64,000 nucleotides of DNA. Origin: Gemmatimonadaceae bacterium (GTDB lineage: Bacteria; Gemmatimonadota; Gemmatimonadetes; Gemmatimonadales; Gemmatimonadaceae). The stretch covers positions 62,001-126,000 of the forward strand of contig JADKJT010000001.1 in assembly GCA_016720905.1 (NCBI GenBank), read 5' to 3'. This document shows, piece by piece, positions 18,045-27,263 of the stretch. How positions within the stretch are numbered: the first letter of the stretch is position 1; every line of letters starts with the position of its first letter. A program made the position numbers and the translations under genes. Under the pieces are notes generated by a model. It was not told the origin of the DNA, did no database searches, and worked only from the letters and a program-made list of their open reading frames with translations.

Positions 18045-19217
18045 GTGGCGCACCTGATCGAAGTGGCGTTTCGGGGCAATCGAAAGGAGTTCTACCAGTG
18101 GGAAGCGGAGACCGCACCGGCGTTGCGTGCCGGAGTGATTGTCGAAGCAGATCGCGGTGAGGACTTCGGTCGCGTGCATTCCACCGGTGAACTGGCCGAG
18201 GTGCGCTGCCGCGGATGCGCGCACGGATGCGGCACCACGCCGCCGCCGCGTTTGGCCATGCGACTGGCGAACGCCGACGAGATGGCCCGTGACCACGCGC
18301 TGACGGCCGACAACGAGAGTGCCCGCCGACGCGCGATGGAACGCGTGAAAGCCAACCACCTCGTGATGAAAGTGACCGACGCCGAGTGGCAGTGGGACCG
18401 TCGCAAGCTCACGTTCTACTTCACGGCCGAGCGTCGCGTGGATTTTCGCACGCTGGTGCGCGATCTGGCCGCGATGTTCCGCGCGCGCATTGAACTCAAG
18501 CAGATCGGTGTGCGCGACGAAGCCAAGCGACTCTCGGGCATCGGTCGATGCGGTCGCGAATACTGTTCGGCGTCATGGCTGCCCGATTTGCGTCCGGTCA
18601 ACCTGGGCGTGGCCAAGGAGCAGAAGCTCTCGCTCAACCCGCAGCAGATTTCCGGCGCCTGCGGCCGTCTGATGTGCTGCCTGCGCTATGAGCATGAATT
18701 CTATGTGCAGAGCCGGCGGCGCTTTCCAAAGGAAGGACGCATTCTCGTCACCCGCATTGGTGAGGAGAAGGTGATCAGTTTCGACATCTTCAATGATCGG
18801 GTGACCTTGCGCTCGGCCGAGGGGGATACGCGCGTCGTCCCGTTGGCCGAGTTGCGCGAGGATGTCGGCGGCTTTGGCGATTCGATCAGCGCAGACCGGA
18901 TGGTGTTGGTGGCAGACCACGAGGACGAGCATGGCGACACGGTGCTCGATCATTCGGATGCGCCAATCACGGAGGATCGCGGGCCTGACGACCACTCGAC
19001 GACCGACGACGAGGCGGCCGTTGATGCGGCGGGTGCCGAACCCGCCAGCGATCCGGCCACGACAGACACCGACAGTGAAGCGCGTCGGAAACGTCGCCGC
19101 GGGCGTCGCGGCGGACGCCGGTTGCGCGCCGCCGAACAACGTCGCCTGGATAGCGACACCGAGACCGACGACGGGATCGCCGATACCGCGCCCACCGACT
19201 CTCCACCGAGTACCTGA
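18045..19217 (+). CDS. PSP1 / RicT (YaaT)-family regulatory protein with basic tail
   Basis: A GTG start gives 390 residues. The core (about 105-220) is the PSP1 C-terminal domain, with CGREYC at 169-174, the family hallmark LSLNPQQISGACGRLMCC at about 195-212, and YEHEFY. In Bacillus, RicT belongs to a complex with iron-sulfur clusters that affects RNase Y and phosphorelay; a similar role here is inferred. An extra cysteine group CRGCAHGC (55-62) lies N-terminal to the domain. The last ~100 residues are acidic and then strongly basic (RRKRRRGRRGGRRLR), probably unfolded and nucleic-acid binding. It sits between accA and metG; the metG start follows its stop by one base. Confidence 0.88.
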   Translation: MAHLIEVAFRGNRKEFYQWEAETAPALRAGVIVEADRGEDFGRVHSTGELAEVRCRGCAHGCGTTPPPRLAMRLANADEMARDHALTADNESARRRAMERVKANHLVMKVTDAEWQWDRRKLTFYFTAERRVDFRTLVRDLAAMFRARIELKQIGVRDEAKRLSGIGRCGREYCSASWLPDLRPVNLGVAKEQKLSLNPQQISGACGRLMCCLRYEHEFYVQSRRRFPKEGRILVTRIGEEKVISFDIFNDRVTLRSAEGDTRVVPLAELREDVGGFGDSISADRMVLVADHEDEHGDTVLDHSDAPITEDRGPDDHSTTDDEAAVDAAGAEPASDPATTDTDSEARRKRRRGRRGGRRLRAAEQRRLDSDTETDDGIADTAPTDSPPST

Positions 19218-19218
19218 C

Positions 19219-20774
19219 GTGGCCCGTTTCTTCCTGACCACCGCCATCGACTATGCCAATGGCGATCCGCACATCGGACATGCGCTTGAGAAGATCGGTG
19301 CCGATGTCATCGCGCGCTATCATCGATTGCGCGGTGACGAGGTGCATCTGCTCATTGGCATGGATGAACACGGCCAAAAGGTGCAGCAGACCGCGGCGGC
19401 GCAAGGCGTCGACCCGCAGGCGTTTGCCGACGACATCGCCAGGCGATTTCAGGCGATGTGGGCGCGTCTCAACGTGCAGTATGATCAGTTCATTCGCACC
19501 ACCGATGCGCATCACAAGGCGGGAGTCCAGGCGCTGATCCGGCGCATCGCGGAGCGGAGTCCGGACGACTTTTACGAGCGTTCGTATCGCGGCCTGTACT
19601 GCGTGGGCTGTGAAGCGTTCAAACAGGATGCGGACATCGTCGACGGGAAATGCGCTGTACATCCCACCCGCACCCTGGAAGAGGTGGAGGAGCACAACTG
19701 GTTCTTTCGCCTGTCTCGGTATCAGCCGTTCCTGCAACAGCTGATCGCCGACCACCGTCCTTCATCGAACCGGAAAGTCGTCGGAACGAAATTTTGGGGC
19801 TGCTGACACAGGGGTTGGACGACGTGTCAGCGTCGCGCGCACGCTTGGATTGGGCGGTGCCGTTCCCGCTGCCGCTTTCGAATGGCGAAACGCAAGGCAC
19901 GTACGTGTGGTTCGATGCGCTGCCCAACTACCTGACGGCCACCGGATTCCCGGCCCCCGGCTTCGAACAGCAGTGGCCCGCCGACCTGCATGTCATCGGT
20001 AAGGACATCACGCGGTTTCACGCGGTCATCTGGCCGGCCATGCTGGAGGCGGCGGGGCTCCCGCTGCCCAAGCAGGTGTGGGCACACGGATTCGTGCAAC
20101 TGGGTGGTGAACGATTCTCCAAGAGTGCCGGCGTCAAGCTCGATCTCGGCGAAGCCATTGATCGCTTCGGCGTCGACGCGTTCCGGTACGTGTTGCTGCG
20201 TGAAGTGCCGTTTGATGGCGATGGCAATTTTTCGTGGGAACGTTTCGAAGAGCGCTACACCAGCGACCTCGCCAATGCATTGGGGAACCTGGCCAGCCGC
20301 GCGATGGCGATGGTGGAGAAATACTGCGGGGCGGTTGTGCCGGTGGCGGCCGTGCCGGATGCCGAAGGCGACGACTGGACTGATGTCGCAGCGTATCACG
20401 CCGCCATGGACGGTTCGCGGGGTTGGCTGTTGCACGATGGACTGTCCGCCGTGGCGCGCATGACAGCGCGCGCGAACGAGTTCACACAGGCCATGGCCCC
20501 TTGGCAGTTGGCCAAGGACCCGTCGCGGCGTGCTGAGCTGGAGCAGGTGCTGGCATCCCTCATTCGACGTCTGGCGCGACAGGCCGTACTGCTGTCTCCC
20601 TTCATGCCCGGCAAGTCGCAGGCACTGTGGGAACAACTGGGGGCCGCCGGTCACGTACACACCCAACGATTCGGTGACCTGGCCCGTCTGGACGCGTCCG
20701 GGTGGACGGTGCACAAGGGCGAAGGACTGTTTCCGCGGCCCGTTGCCGCCGTCGAACCGCCGACGCCGGCGTAG
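19219..20774 (+). CDS. metG: Methionyl-tRNA synthetase, interrupted by a one-base deletion
   Basis: MetG charges tRNA-Met. GTG at 19219 (VARFFLTTAIDY) gives HIGH at 18-21, the zinc knuckle CVGC...C..H near 132-150, the WFDALPNY and HVIGKDI segments, and FSKS (KMSKS loop) at about 299. The sequence leaves frame after LIADH near 19755 and resumes one base earlier as PSFIEPES, so a single C is missing. Restored length is about 518 residues, without the C-terminal tRNA-binding dimer domain found in some bacteria. This is an essential gene with no decay on either side, so an assembly error is likely. No slippery heptamer is evident. Confidence 0.93.
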
Positions 20775-20943
20775 CTGGCGCGTCACACCGCAGGCACGAA
20801 CATCACCGTGACGCGCCCAAGCGTCACACGGACTACGCGAGTCGTTTCGTTGTTGCATCCGATGCCTGTGGCGCGAGTGACGTAACGCACCCGCTATCAG
20901 TAGTTCTCCTGCCAGACGAATCACCGGCACGGGGGAACTCGCC

Positions 20944-22809
20944 ATGCAAGAAGAGCAGACGGTGGACACCGCAGCAGCAGGTCGGACTCCGCGAAAAGGC
21001 TTCGCGCTCGAGACGGTCCTGCTGTTGCTCATCATGTTTTCGATCATCATCCTCGCCGGGCTGTCGGCGGTGACGACGCTCGCGCGCACCTCCAATGCGG
21101 ACTACCGCGGCGCACGCGCCTCGTACGCCGCCGAGGGCGGTGCCGACGACGTCATGTCACAGCTTGATGCCGCCATGCAGGATGGCATCATCAACGGCGA
21201 AGACATCGCGTCCCTGCAGACCCCGCAGCTGACCGGCTATCGCATGACGCAGTCCACCCAGACCATGGGTATTCCGGTGTCGCGGACGATTACCTCGGGC
21301 CCGTTCTCCGGACTCTATTCGCTCAATCAGCCCATCGACATCACGGTCTCGGCGCGCGACACCTCAGGCAACAAGGCCACCGCGGTGTTGTCGGTGAACG
21401 CCCAGACCATTCCGCTGTTCCAGTTCGGCGTATTCTACGAGAACGACCTGGAGATCCTGAACGGTCCGGCCATGACGTTCGCGGGGTGGGTGCATACCAA
21501 CGGCAACCTGTACATGTCGTCGGCGAGTACCACGTACCAGAGCAACATCACCACACCCGACAGCGTCTTCTGGAACCGCAAGGACAGCAATCAGCGACTG
21601 GGCGGCGTGGCGATCAACAATGCAGCGGGTAGTGCGGTGCTGCTGGACTTCGATTCGCGGAGTCTCTCCGGGCCCGCCTTCAAGACACGCAGCACCACGC
21701 GATTCAATGGTCGGCTGATGTCGAGCGCTTTTGGTGTCCGGTCGCTGAAACTGCCACTGCCCACGAACATGGCGCCGGTGACGTTGGTGATGCCCAAGGA
21801 CAACGCCGACGCGGCCATGGTGCAGGATGTGAAGATGGCATGGAAGTCGGACTGGTACATCACGGTGAAGACCGGGGTGTTCCAGATTGCCGACACCAAC
21901 ACCATGAAGACGCAGTTCTGCGATTCGCTGGTGGTCGAGCGGTCGGCGGGATTGACCGTCCCTTCGGTGGGCGCCTGCCGTCGCATCTTCAAGCCGCGCG
22001 TCAATGCGTTCTATGAGGGCCGCGAGGACAAGCGCCCCGATCTGGTGGACGTGTACCTGGACTCGCTGCGCATCTGGGCCGACAGCGCGCCGACGACTCG
22101 CGCGCCGCGCATTCTGTACTTTGAGTTCGCCAACCCGGCGGTCAGTAACGCCAATAACGACTACCTCTCGGTGCGTCTGCGGGGCGGAGCCAAGCTGCCG
22201 CTGTCCCGCGTGCCAGCCGACACCGGTGGCCTGACCATCGTCACGGAACGACCGATGTACGTGCTGGGCGACTACAACACGACGGTATGGCGCCCGTCGG
22301 CACTGATGGCCGACGCCATTACCTTCCCTCAGCAATCCGCCCAATCCGTCGATGCTGAATGCGGCGCCGCCACGGCCGCGACCCGCTGCTCGGCCGCCGT
22401 CGGATGGTGCGATGTCCTGCAACAGAATATGGCGCAGCGCACCGCGAAGACGTCAACCGTCAACGCGGCCATCCTCGCCGGCCATTCGCCGACACCGTGC
22501 GACTACGCGCGTGCCGGGTGTGCGTCGCCGGCCTATGGCGGCGGACTGGAGAACTTCCCGCGGTTCTTGGAGAACTGGAACGGCGTGATCTTCCGCTACA
22601 CGGGCTCGCTCGTGTCGCTGTATACCAACCGCTTCTCCACAGGACTCTGGGGCAACACGGCGAATGTCGGGTTCGCGGCGGCGGGCTATTACACGCCACC
22701 GACGCGTCAGTGGAGCTTCGACGTGAATTTCCGATTCCCCGAGCGGTTGCCTCCTGGAACACCGTCTGTCGGCACGGTGCTGCAGACGGCCTATCGTCCG
22801 CTGTACTGA
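20944..22809 (+). CDS. PilX-like large minor pilin/pseudopilin
   Basis: The 621-residue protein starts with a short polar leader (RKGFALETVLLLLIMF), and the helix at 19-41 is prepilin-like. A Gly-Phe cleavage position and an early Glu follow the class III pattern, though the Glu is at +4 rather than +5. It resembles PilX N-terminal proteins (KGF...ARTSNADYRGARASYAAEGGADD). The large extracytoplasmic part is strand-rich, with GWVHTNGNLYMS, a motif of PilX/parallel-helix-like tips, and many cysteines near residues 470-525. It opens a four-gene pseudopilin cluster; the pilus machine itself is not in this window. Confidence 0.8.
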   Translation: MQEEQTVDTAAAGRTPRKGFALETVLLLLIMFSIIILAGLSAVTTLARTSNADYRGARASYAAEGGADDVMSQLDAAMQDGIINGEDIASLQTPQLTGYRMTQSTQTMGIPVSRTITSGPFSGLYSLNQPIDITVSARDTSGNKATAVLSVNAQTIPLFQFGVFYENDLEILNGPAMTFAGWVHTNGNLYMSSASTTYQSNITTPDSVFWNRKDSNQRLGGVAINNAAGSAVLLDFDSRSLSGPAFKTRSTTRFNGRLMSSAFGVRSLKLPLPTNMAPVTLVMPKDNADAAMVQDVKMAWKSDWYITVKTGVFQIADTNTMKTQFCDSLVVERSAGLTVPSVGACRRIFKPRVNAFYEGREDKRPDLVDVYLDSLRIWADSAPTTRAPRILYFEFANPAVSNANNDYLSVRLRGGAKLPLSRVPADTGGLTIVTERPMYVLGDYNTTVWRPSALMADAITFPQQSAQSVDAECGAATAATRCSAAVGWCDVLQQNMAQRTAKTSTVNAAILAGHSPTPCDYARAGCASPAYGGGLENFPRFLENWNGVIFRYTGSLVSLYTNRFSTGLWGNTANVGFAAAGYYTPPTRQWSFDVNFRFPERLPPGTPSVGTVLQTAYRPLY

Positions 22810-22816
22810 GCGCCTG

Positions 22817-23404
22817 ATGACACACCAGTCAACGCATCGCGCCACACGGCGCCGATCGCCGCCCGGGTTCACGCTCATCGAGCTGCTGATGGTGGTGGCC
22901 GTCGTGGGCATCATGATGGCCGTGCTTGTGCCCCGATTCCGGATCTCCCCGGAAACCGAGGTGCAACTGGCGGCGATGCAGATGGCACAGGACATCGACC
23001 TGGCACGCACGCGCGCGCTGTCCACACGAAGCACGGTCCGCGTGAAGTTCGTGTCGGGATCGCGCAATTACACCGGCTTCCTGGACGACGACAACAACAG
23101 CACGATCGGCGAAACCCAGGCGGAGCGTGATGCCTTGCGTGGTTTCGCCACGCGCACGCTTCCGGCACGCATCGACTTCAACCGCGGGAGCGCCAGTGCG
23201 GTACCTGATGATGGCGGCTCGGGAGCCATCACCTTTGCCGGCAGCAAGGTGGAGTTCGATTCACGCGGCCTGACGCTGCCCATGGGTGTCGGCGGCGTGG
23301 TGTATCTCAAGCAGCAGACCAGCGCGACCGCCGTGGCGGCCGTGGCGGTTTCACCGTCCGGCCAGGTACGTCTCTGGACCTGGCACAATGGAGCCTGGCA
23401 ATGA
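22817..23404 (+). CDS. GspH/FimT-family pseudopilin
   Basis: The 195-residue prepilin has a classical type III signal, PPG|FTLIELLMVVAVVG, with Glu at +5. It is followed by the GspH-like pattern AAMQMAQDIDLARTRALSTRSTVRVKF. Pseudopilins of this kind prime or cap type IV pili or type II secretion fibres after cleavage by prepilin peptidase. It starts 8 bases after the PilX-like gene and overlaps the next gene by 4 bases, so the four genes are likely co-transcribed. Confidence 0.88.
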   Translation: MTHQSTHRATRRRSPPGFTLIELLMVVAVVGIMMAVLVPRFRISPETEVQLAAMQMAQDIDLARTRALSTRSTVRVKFVSGSRNYTGFLDDDNNSTIGETQAERDALRGFATRTLPARIDFNRGSASAVPDDGGSGAITFAGSKVEFDSRGLTLPMGVGGVVYLKQQTSATAVAAVAVSPSGQVRLWTWHNGAWQ

Positions 23405-23832
23405 CACCAACCCTTCGCAACCGTCGTTCCCGCCGAGGCGTTCGGCGGCGCCTGGGCTTCACCATGGTCTCGATGCTGATGGCGATCATCTTGCTGGCCG
23501 TGGGGCTGATGGCGCTCGCGGGCGCCAACGCGCAAACGGTCACCATGCAAACGCTCTCGCAGAACCGCACCAGCGCGATTGCCATTGCGCGCGCGTACAT
23601 GGAGCAGGTCCGCACCCGTGACCCGTGGTCGATCGTGTCGGAAAGCGCCGTCGCCCTCAACAACGAGGGCCTGGCGTCCGGCGGCGGCGCGTTCATCCGC
23701 ACCCTCACCGTCACGACGGTGCGCCAGAATCTCATCAAGATCGTGGTGGACGTCAGGTATCCGCGCGGTACGCAGCCGGTGCAGCTCACCACGTCGTATT
23801 TCCGCGGCAACGGACTCTCGGGGGCCCAATGA
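23401..23832 (+). CDS. PilV-like minor pseudopilin, lacking Glu+5
   Basis: The 143-residue product has a basic leader of about 22 residues, the prepilin site LG|FTMVSMLMAIILLAVG, then AIAIARAYMEQVRTRDPW, the PilV pattern in which chains follow the N-terminal helix. Position +5, normally Glu, is Ser. In type II systems GspK-type tips also lack this Glu, so this may be a tip subunit. It overlaps both neighbours by 4 bases (ATGA-type junctions). Assignment rests on the signal, size and position in the cluster. Confidence 0.8.
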   Translation: MTPTLRNRRSRRGVRRRLGFTMVSMLMAIILLAVGLMALAGANAQTVTMQTLSQNRTSAIAIARAYMEQVRTRDPWSIVSESAVALNNEGLASGGGAFIRTLTVTTVRQNLIKIVVDVRYPRGTQPVQLTTSYFRGNGLSGAQ

Positions 23833-24758
23833 TGACACGCAAACGGAGCGGCTTCACGCTGGTGGAACTGCTGATCTCGATGACGATCGCGCTGGTGGTC
23901 ATCACGGGCGCGACCTCGTTTTCCACCAGCAGTTGGAAGGCCCGTCGCGGCTGGACCGTGCGGGAGGGCATCGACCGCGGCGCGCGGTTCGTGGGATTGT
24001 CACTCGCGCGTGACTTGCAGGAAGCAGGTATCTCCATTGAGAGTACGCCAACGTTCGCCAGCCTTGGCACCTTCGGCGACACGGTCTCCGTGCTGTCGGT
24101 GCCGTACGAGCCAGCCGAAGCCCCGGTGTACGCCATCTACAACGACGGCGACACGCTGCCGACCTATCCCCCGGGCGGCAATTGCGGCTCCACCTGCATC
24201 GAATTCCTGATCCCGAGCGGCGCGCTGGGACTGTCGTCCGGCAACCTGGCCGTGTTGCAGGTGGGATCAACACGGCGGCTGCTGTTGCTGCAGTCGGTGG
24301 CCAATCAGGGCAACGGGCATTTTCGCGTGCAATTCCTCGACACGCCGAAATTGCTCGGTCGCGATTCCGGACTGGATAGCCTGCTGCTCTCGCGCTCCGG
24401 CACCACCATCCAGAAGTTGAACGCGGTGGTGTACTGGAGAGATCCGTCGGCCAAAAAACTGTACCGCGCCACGTCGCTCAGCAGCAGCGGGACACCGATC
24501 GGTCAGGTCATGGCCACCAATGTCGAGAATTTCGAGGCGCGATTGCTGTTCATCAACAATTCGGTGGCCGCGTCGTACAATGGCATTGACTCTGATACGC
24601 TGAACGACGGCAACGATATCATCGGCGCCAAGATCCGCGCGCAGATGAAGAGCGATCGGAGCGACCCGGCAGTAAACGGTGGCCAGCCCATTCTGCGATG
24701 GTACGAATGGAAAGTGGCGCCACGCAACTTGCTGTACGAGAAGAACCGCACGAACTAG
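23829..24758 (+). CDS. PilW-like minor pseudopilin
   Basis: The ATG at 23829 overlaps the pilV-like stop. The 309-residue protein begins MMTRKRSG|FTLVELLISMTIALVV with Glu+5 present, and continues WTVREGIDRGARFVGLSLARDLQEAG, typical of PilW proteins. A Cys-rich loop (GGNCGSTCIEF) near residue 118 could form a disulfide. It is the last gene of the pseudopilin cluster and is followed by a hairpin. Confidence 0.85.
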   Translation: MMTRKRSGFTLVELLISMTIALVVITGATSFSTSSWKARRGWTVREGIDRGARFVGLSLARDLQEAGISIESTPTFASLGTFGDTVSVLSVPYEPAEAPVYAIYNDGDTLPTYPPGGNCGSTCIEFLIPSGALGLSSGNLAVLQVGSTRRLLLLQSVANQGNGHFRVQFLDTPKLLGRDSGLDSLLLSRSGTTIQKLNAVVYWRDPSAKKLYRATSLSSSGTPIGQVMATNVENFEARLLFINNSVAASYNGIDSDTLNDGNDIIGAKIRAQMKSDRSDPAVNGGQPILRWYEWKVAPRNLLYEKNRTN

Positions 24759-24763
24759 GGGGT

Positions 24764-24795
24764 CCGTCGCCACCCGCACCTGCGGGTGGCGACGG
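24764..24795. terminator. Perfect 15-bp hairpin between convergent genes
   Basis: Arms 24764-24778 and 24781-24795 are perfect complements with a 2-base spacer. The hairpin lies 5 bases after the PilW-like stop and 12 bases from the lemA stop, between convergent genes. No clear T tract follows on either strand, so termination is inferred from position. Confidence 0.65.
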
Positions 24796-24807
24796 CGACC
24801 CCGGGTG

Positions 24808-25425
24808 TTACTTGGGCTTGCTGAAATCGACCGTTGGCACCGCGCGGGACGCGGCGTCGGTCACTTCGAAGTACGTGCGCGGCTTCGCACCCGTCGCCTT
24901 AGCCGTGAGTACTGCGGGAAACTTGCGGATGTACTCGTTGTAGGTGCGGACGGCGCCGTTGTAGTCGGTGCGCGCCACGGCAATGCGATTCTCGGTTCCG
25001 GTCAGCTCGTCCTGCAATTTCAGGAAACCCTGATCGGACTTGAGCTGCGGATACGCCTCGATCACGATGTTCATGCGCCCCAGCGCCGACGTCAGCGCCT
25101 GGTTGGCGTTGGCCAACTCCGCCGGGTCCGAGCCGCCGGTTTTCTGCAACGCGCCCGTCAGGCCGGCCCGGGCCTTGGTGATGCCGATGAGCACATCGCT
25201 CTCCTGCTGCGCGAATCCTTTCACGGTCGCCACCAGGTTCCCGATCAGGTCCGCGCGACGCTGCAACTGCGCGTCGATGTTCTGCTTGGCTTGCGCCGCC
25301 TGTTCGTCGTACGACTGGATCGAGTTGTAGCCGCAGGCGCCAAGCAACAGCGGCAAGGCCAGCGCCAGTCGCGCTGAGAAGGATCGCGCGCGCCGCGGCG
25401 TACGCAAAGACTGCAGGGTCATCAT
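24808..25425 (-). CDS. LemA-family lipoprotein
   Basis: The ATG at 25425 behind GCGAGGACG gives 205 residues with lipobox LLLGAC (Cys31) and then the LemA core: YNSIQSYDEQAAQAKQNID, LQRRADLIGNLVATVKGFA and ITKARAGL...YPQLKSDQGFLKLQDEL. LemA proteins are helical and, despite wide distribution, have no agreed function. They are often encoded beside TPM-domain proteins, as here. In this operon a nucleotidyltransferase-like gene stands between the TPM gene and lemA. Confidence 0.9.
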   Translation of the reverse strand: MMTLQSLRTPRRARSFSARLALALPLLLGACGYNSIQSYDEQAAQAKQNIDAQLQRRADLIGNLVATVKGFAQQESDVLIGITKARAGLTGALQKTGGSDPAELANANQALTSALGRMNIVIEAYPQLKSDQGFLKLQDELTGTENRIAVARTDYNGAVRTYNEYIRKFPAVLTAKATGAKPRTYFEVTDAASRAVPTVDFSKPK

Positions 25426-25502
25426 AGGTCGTCCTCGCAAGAGTTCAGGAGTGAAAGGCCCGGCAGGTACACTTGAAGCCGCACGGGGCCACATGCGGCG
25501 CA

Positions 25503-26229
25503 TCACGACGCGGTCCCGCCGGCATCCGGGGATGGCGCATAGCGATCCAGATACGTCACCAACACGTCGGCACCGCCGACGTACGCGGCCAGCACCGGCT
25601 CGACATCCCGGTCGGCAACGGTCCCGCCGCGACGCAGCTGCTCCACCGTCAGGAACGGCGCGGCGTCAAACCCGCACTGCGCAGCGGCGCGTGATGACGC
25701 CAGCCGAATCACGCGGCGGTTGTTCGCCGTGCAAACGCAGTACGCTGCGGAAGATCACCAGCATGGCGCTCAGGCTGGCTTGCAAGAGTTCACGCTGTCG
25801 CGTGACGTCCGTGCCGGCCATCATCGCTGCGCGGCGAAGTCGCAGGAGCTTGCCCAGCGCTTCCTGCTCCACCTGCAGCCGCAGGTCGGCCGTCGCCACC
25901 GTGAGCCCGTCCAGTGGCAGCGTGCCTGCCAGCACGCGGTGTCGCTCGAGGATATCCGCGTACTCCATCGGGAAGACGTCCGATGAGCCCACCCACTCCC
26001 GACGCGTCAGCAGCAGAGGCGGCGGATTGCCGGCCTCCTGCCACGCCCGCGCCGTCTGGCCAAGCGCGCGCAGCGCGGCCATGTCGAGCGATTCCACGAT
26101 CACCAGCACGTTGAGATCCGAGCGACCGGCCACTTGCTCGTCGCCTGCGGCCGAGCCGTACAGCACCACGCCCACCAATGACGGACCGTGCACCTGCGTG
26201 AGCTGCGTGACCAGATCGTCAAGCTGCAT
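25503..26229 (-). CDS. Nucleotidyltransferase-fold protein, frame break near its C-terminus
   Basis: The ATG at 26229 (MQLDDLVTQL) gives a small Pol-beta-like fold: LYGSAAGDEQVAGRSDLNVLV near residues 23-43. The second catalytic Asp of the usual GS...SDxD is Asn (SDLN), so transfer activity is doubtful. Helices follow (LGKLLRLRRAAMMAGTDVTRQREL). The frame closes at 25666, but another frame continues family-like AAAQCGFDAAPFLTVEQL to 25503. Skipping one base near 25685-25692 gives about 241 residues. It starts 13 bases after the TPM gene and precedes lemA. Function unknown. Confidence 0.7.
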
Positions 26230-26242
26230 CGTGGACTTCGCG

Positions 26243-27079
26243 TTACCAGTCTGAGCCACCGCCACCTCCGCTGAAGCCACCGCCCCCTCCGAACCCACCG
26301 AATCCTCCACCTCCACCACCGCCGCCGAAACCGCCACCAAAGCCGCCCCCACTAAATCCGCCAAATCCCCCGGGACCCGGGAGCGGAATCGGCAGACAGC
26401 CCACGCAGCCACGCCGCCGCCGACTCATCATCGGGAGCACCACGAACACCAGGATGATGATCAGCAGCGGGAGCAACTGCGAATTGCCCCCATCGCGAGG
26501 CGCCGAGCGACGGACTTCGCGCGGCTGGCCATCCAGGGTGACGCCGAAGGCGGCCGAATAGCGGTCAGCGATGGACGCGGCGAGATACTCGATGGCGCCA
26601 CCATAGTCACGTGCCTGGAACTGCGCAGTCGCATCACGACACAGCGACCCGCTCGTGGCGTCGGTAATGAACCCTTCAGCCCCTTGCCCCACCTCGATGC
26701 GGCATCGACCGCGCCTGTCCGACGCGCTTTCCTTGGGGACAATCAGAATCACGATGCCGGCGTTGCGCGCCTGATCGCCAATCGCCGCGTCGGCACCGAC
26801 TTTCCACTCCCGGCCCAGCCGAAGGGAGACTTCTTCAACCGGTCGGCCACCGAGATCGGGCAGCGTCACCACTACCATATCGCCACGGGTGGCGGCATTC
26901 AGGCGCTTGGCAAGATCCTCCAGACGCGCTTTCGCGTCGTCTGGAATGACCCCGGCGAAGTCGTTGACGTAACCCACCGGAGACGGCAGGGCGGGCGGCT
27001 GCGCGCCGAGTCCCGCTGGAACGGCAACAGCGGCAGTCGCCGTCAGTAACAAGGCGATGACGCCGACAATTCGAGGCAT
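26243..27079 (-). CDS. TPM-domain membrane-anchored protein (YgcG-like)
   Basis: The 278-residue protein has a signal peptide (MPRIVGVIALLLTATAAVAV) and a TPM domain from about residue 30 (VGYVNDFAGVIPDDAKARLEDLAKRL, GDMVVVTLPDL, ARNAGIVILIVP). One membrane helix follows (LLPLLIIILVFVVLP), then a basic CxxC stretch (RRRRGCVGCL) and a Gly-rich tail ending GGGGSDW. TPM proteins are found in photosystem repair and cell envelope maintenance, but the biochemical role is unclear. It is the first gene of the TPM-nucleotidyltransferase-lemA operon. The GC-rich repeat-like DNA at 26250-26350 is just this glycine tail. Confidence 0.87.
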   Translation of the reverse strand: MPRIVGVIALLLTATAAVAVPAGLGAQPPALPSPVGYVNDFAGVIPDDAKARLEDLAKRLNAATRGDMVVVTLPDLGGRPVEEVSLRLGREWKVGADAAIGDQARNAGIVILIVPKESASDRRGRCRIEVGQGAEGFITDATSGSLCRDATAQFQARDYGGAIEYLAASIADRYSAAFGVTLDGQPREVRRSAPRDGGNSQLLPLLIIILVFVVLPMMSRRRRGCVGCLPIPLPGPGGFGGFSGGGFGGGFGGGGGGGGFGGFGGGGGFSGGGGGSDW

Positions 27080-27263
27080 GAGAACGGTTCGCACGTTGGT
27101 CACAGTATACCCCCTCCTACGGCAAGGTGCCGCTGGAGTGTCAATCCGCCACACGATGAGCCAAGGTGACCGGAGTCGCCTGTTCCCCCGCGCAATCGGT
27201 CCCACTACCGTTCACCAAGCCGATTTGCCCTGCACGGCTCTCCCTCGGGCACCCCCAACCGAC

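Noticed and set aside
19750..19760. Programmed frameshifting in metG
   Set aside because: No slippery heptamer or downstream structure is evident, and MetG is not known to be made this way. A missing C explains it better.
26250..26350. Low-complexity GC-rich repeat
   Set aside because: It is the glycine-rich tail of the TPM protein, a normal feature of that family.
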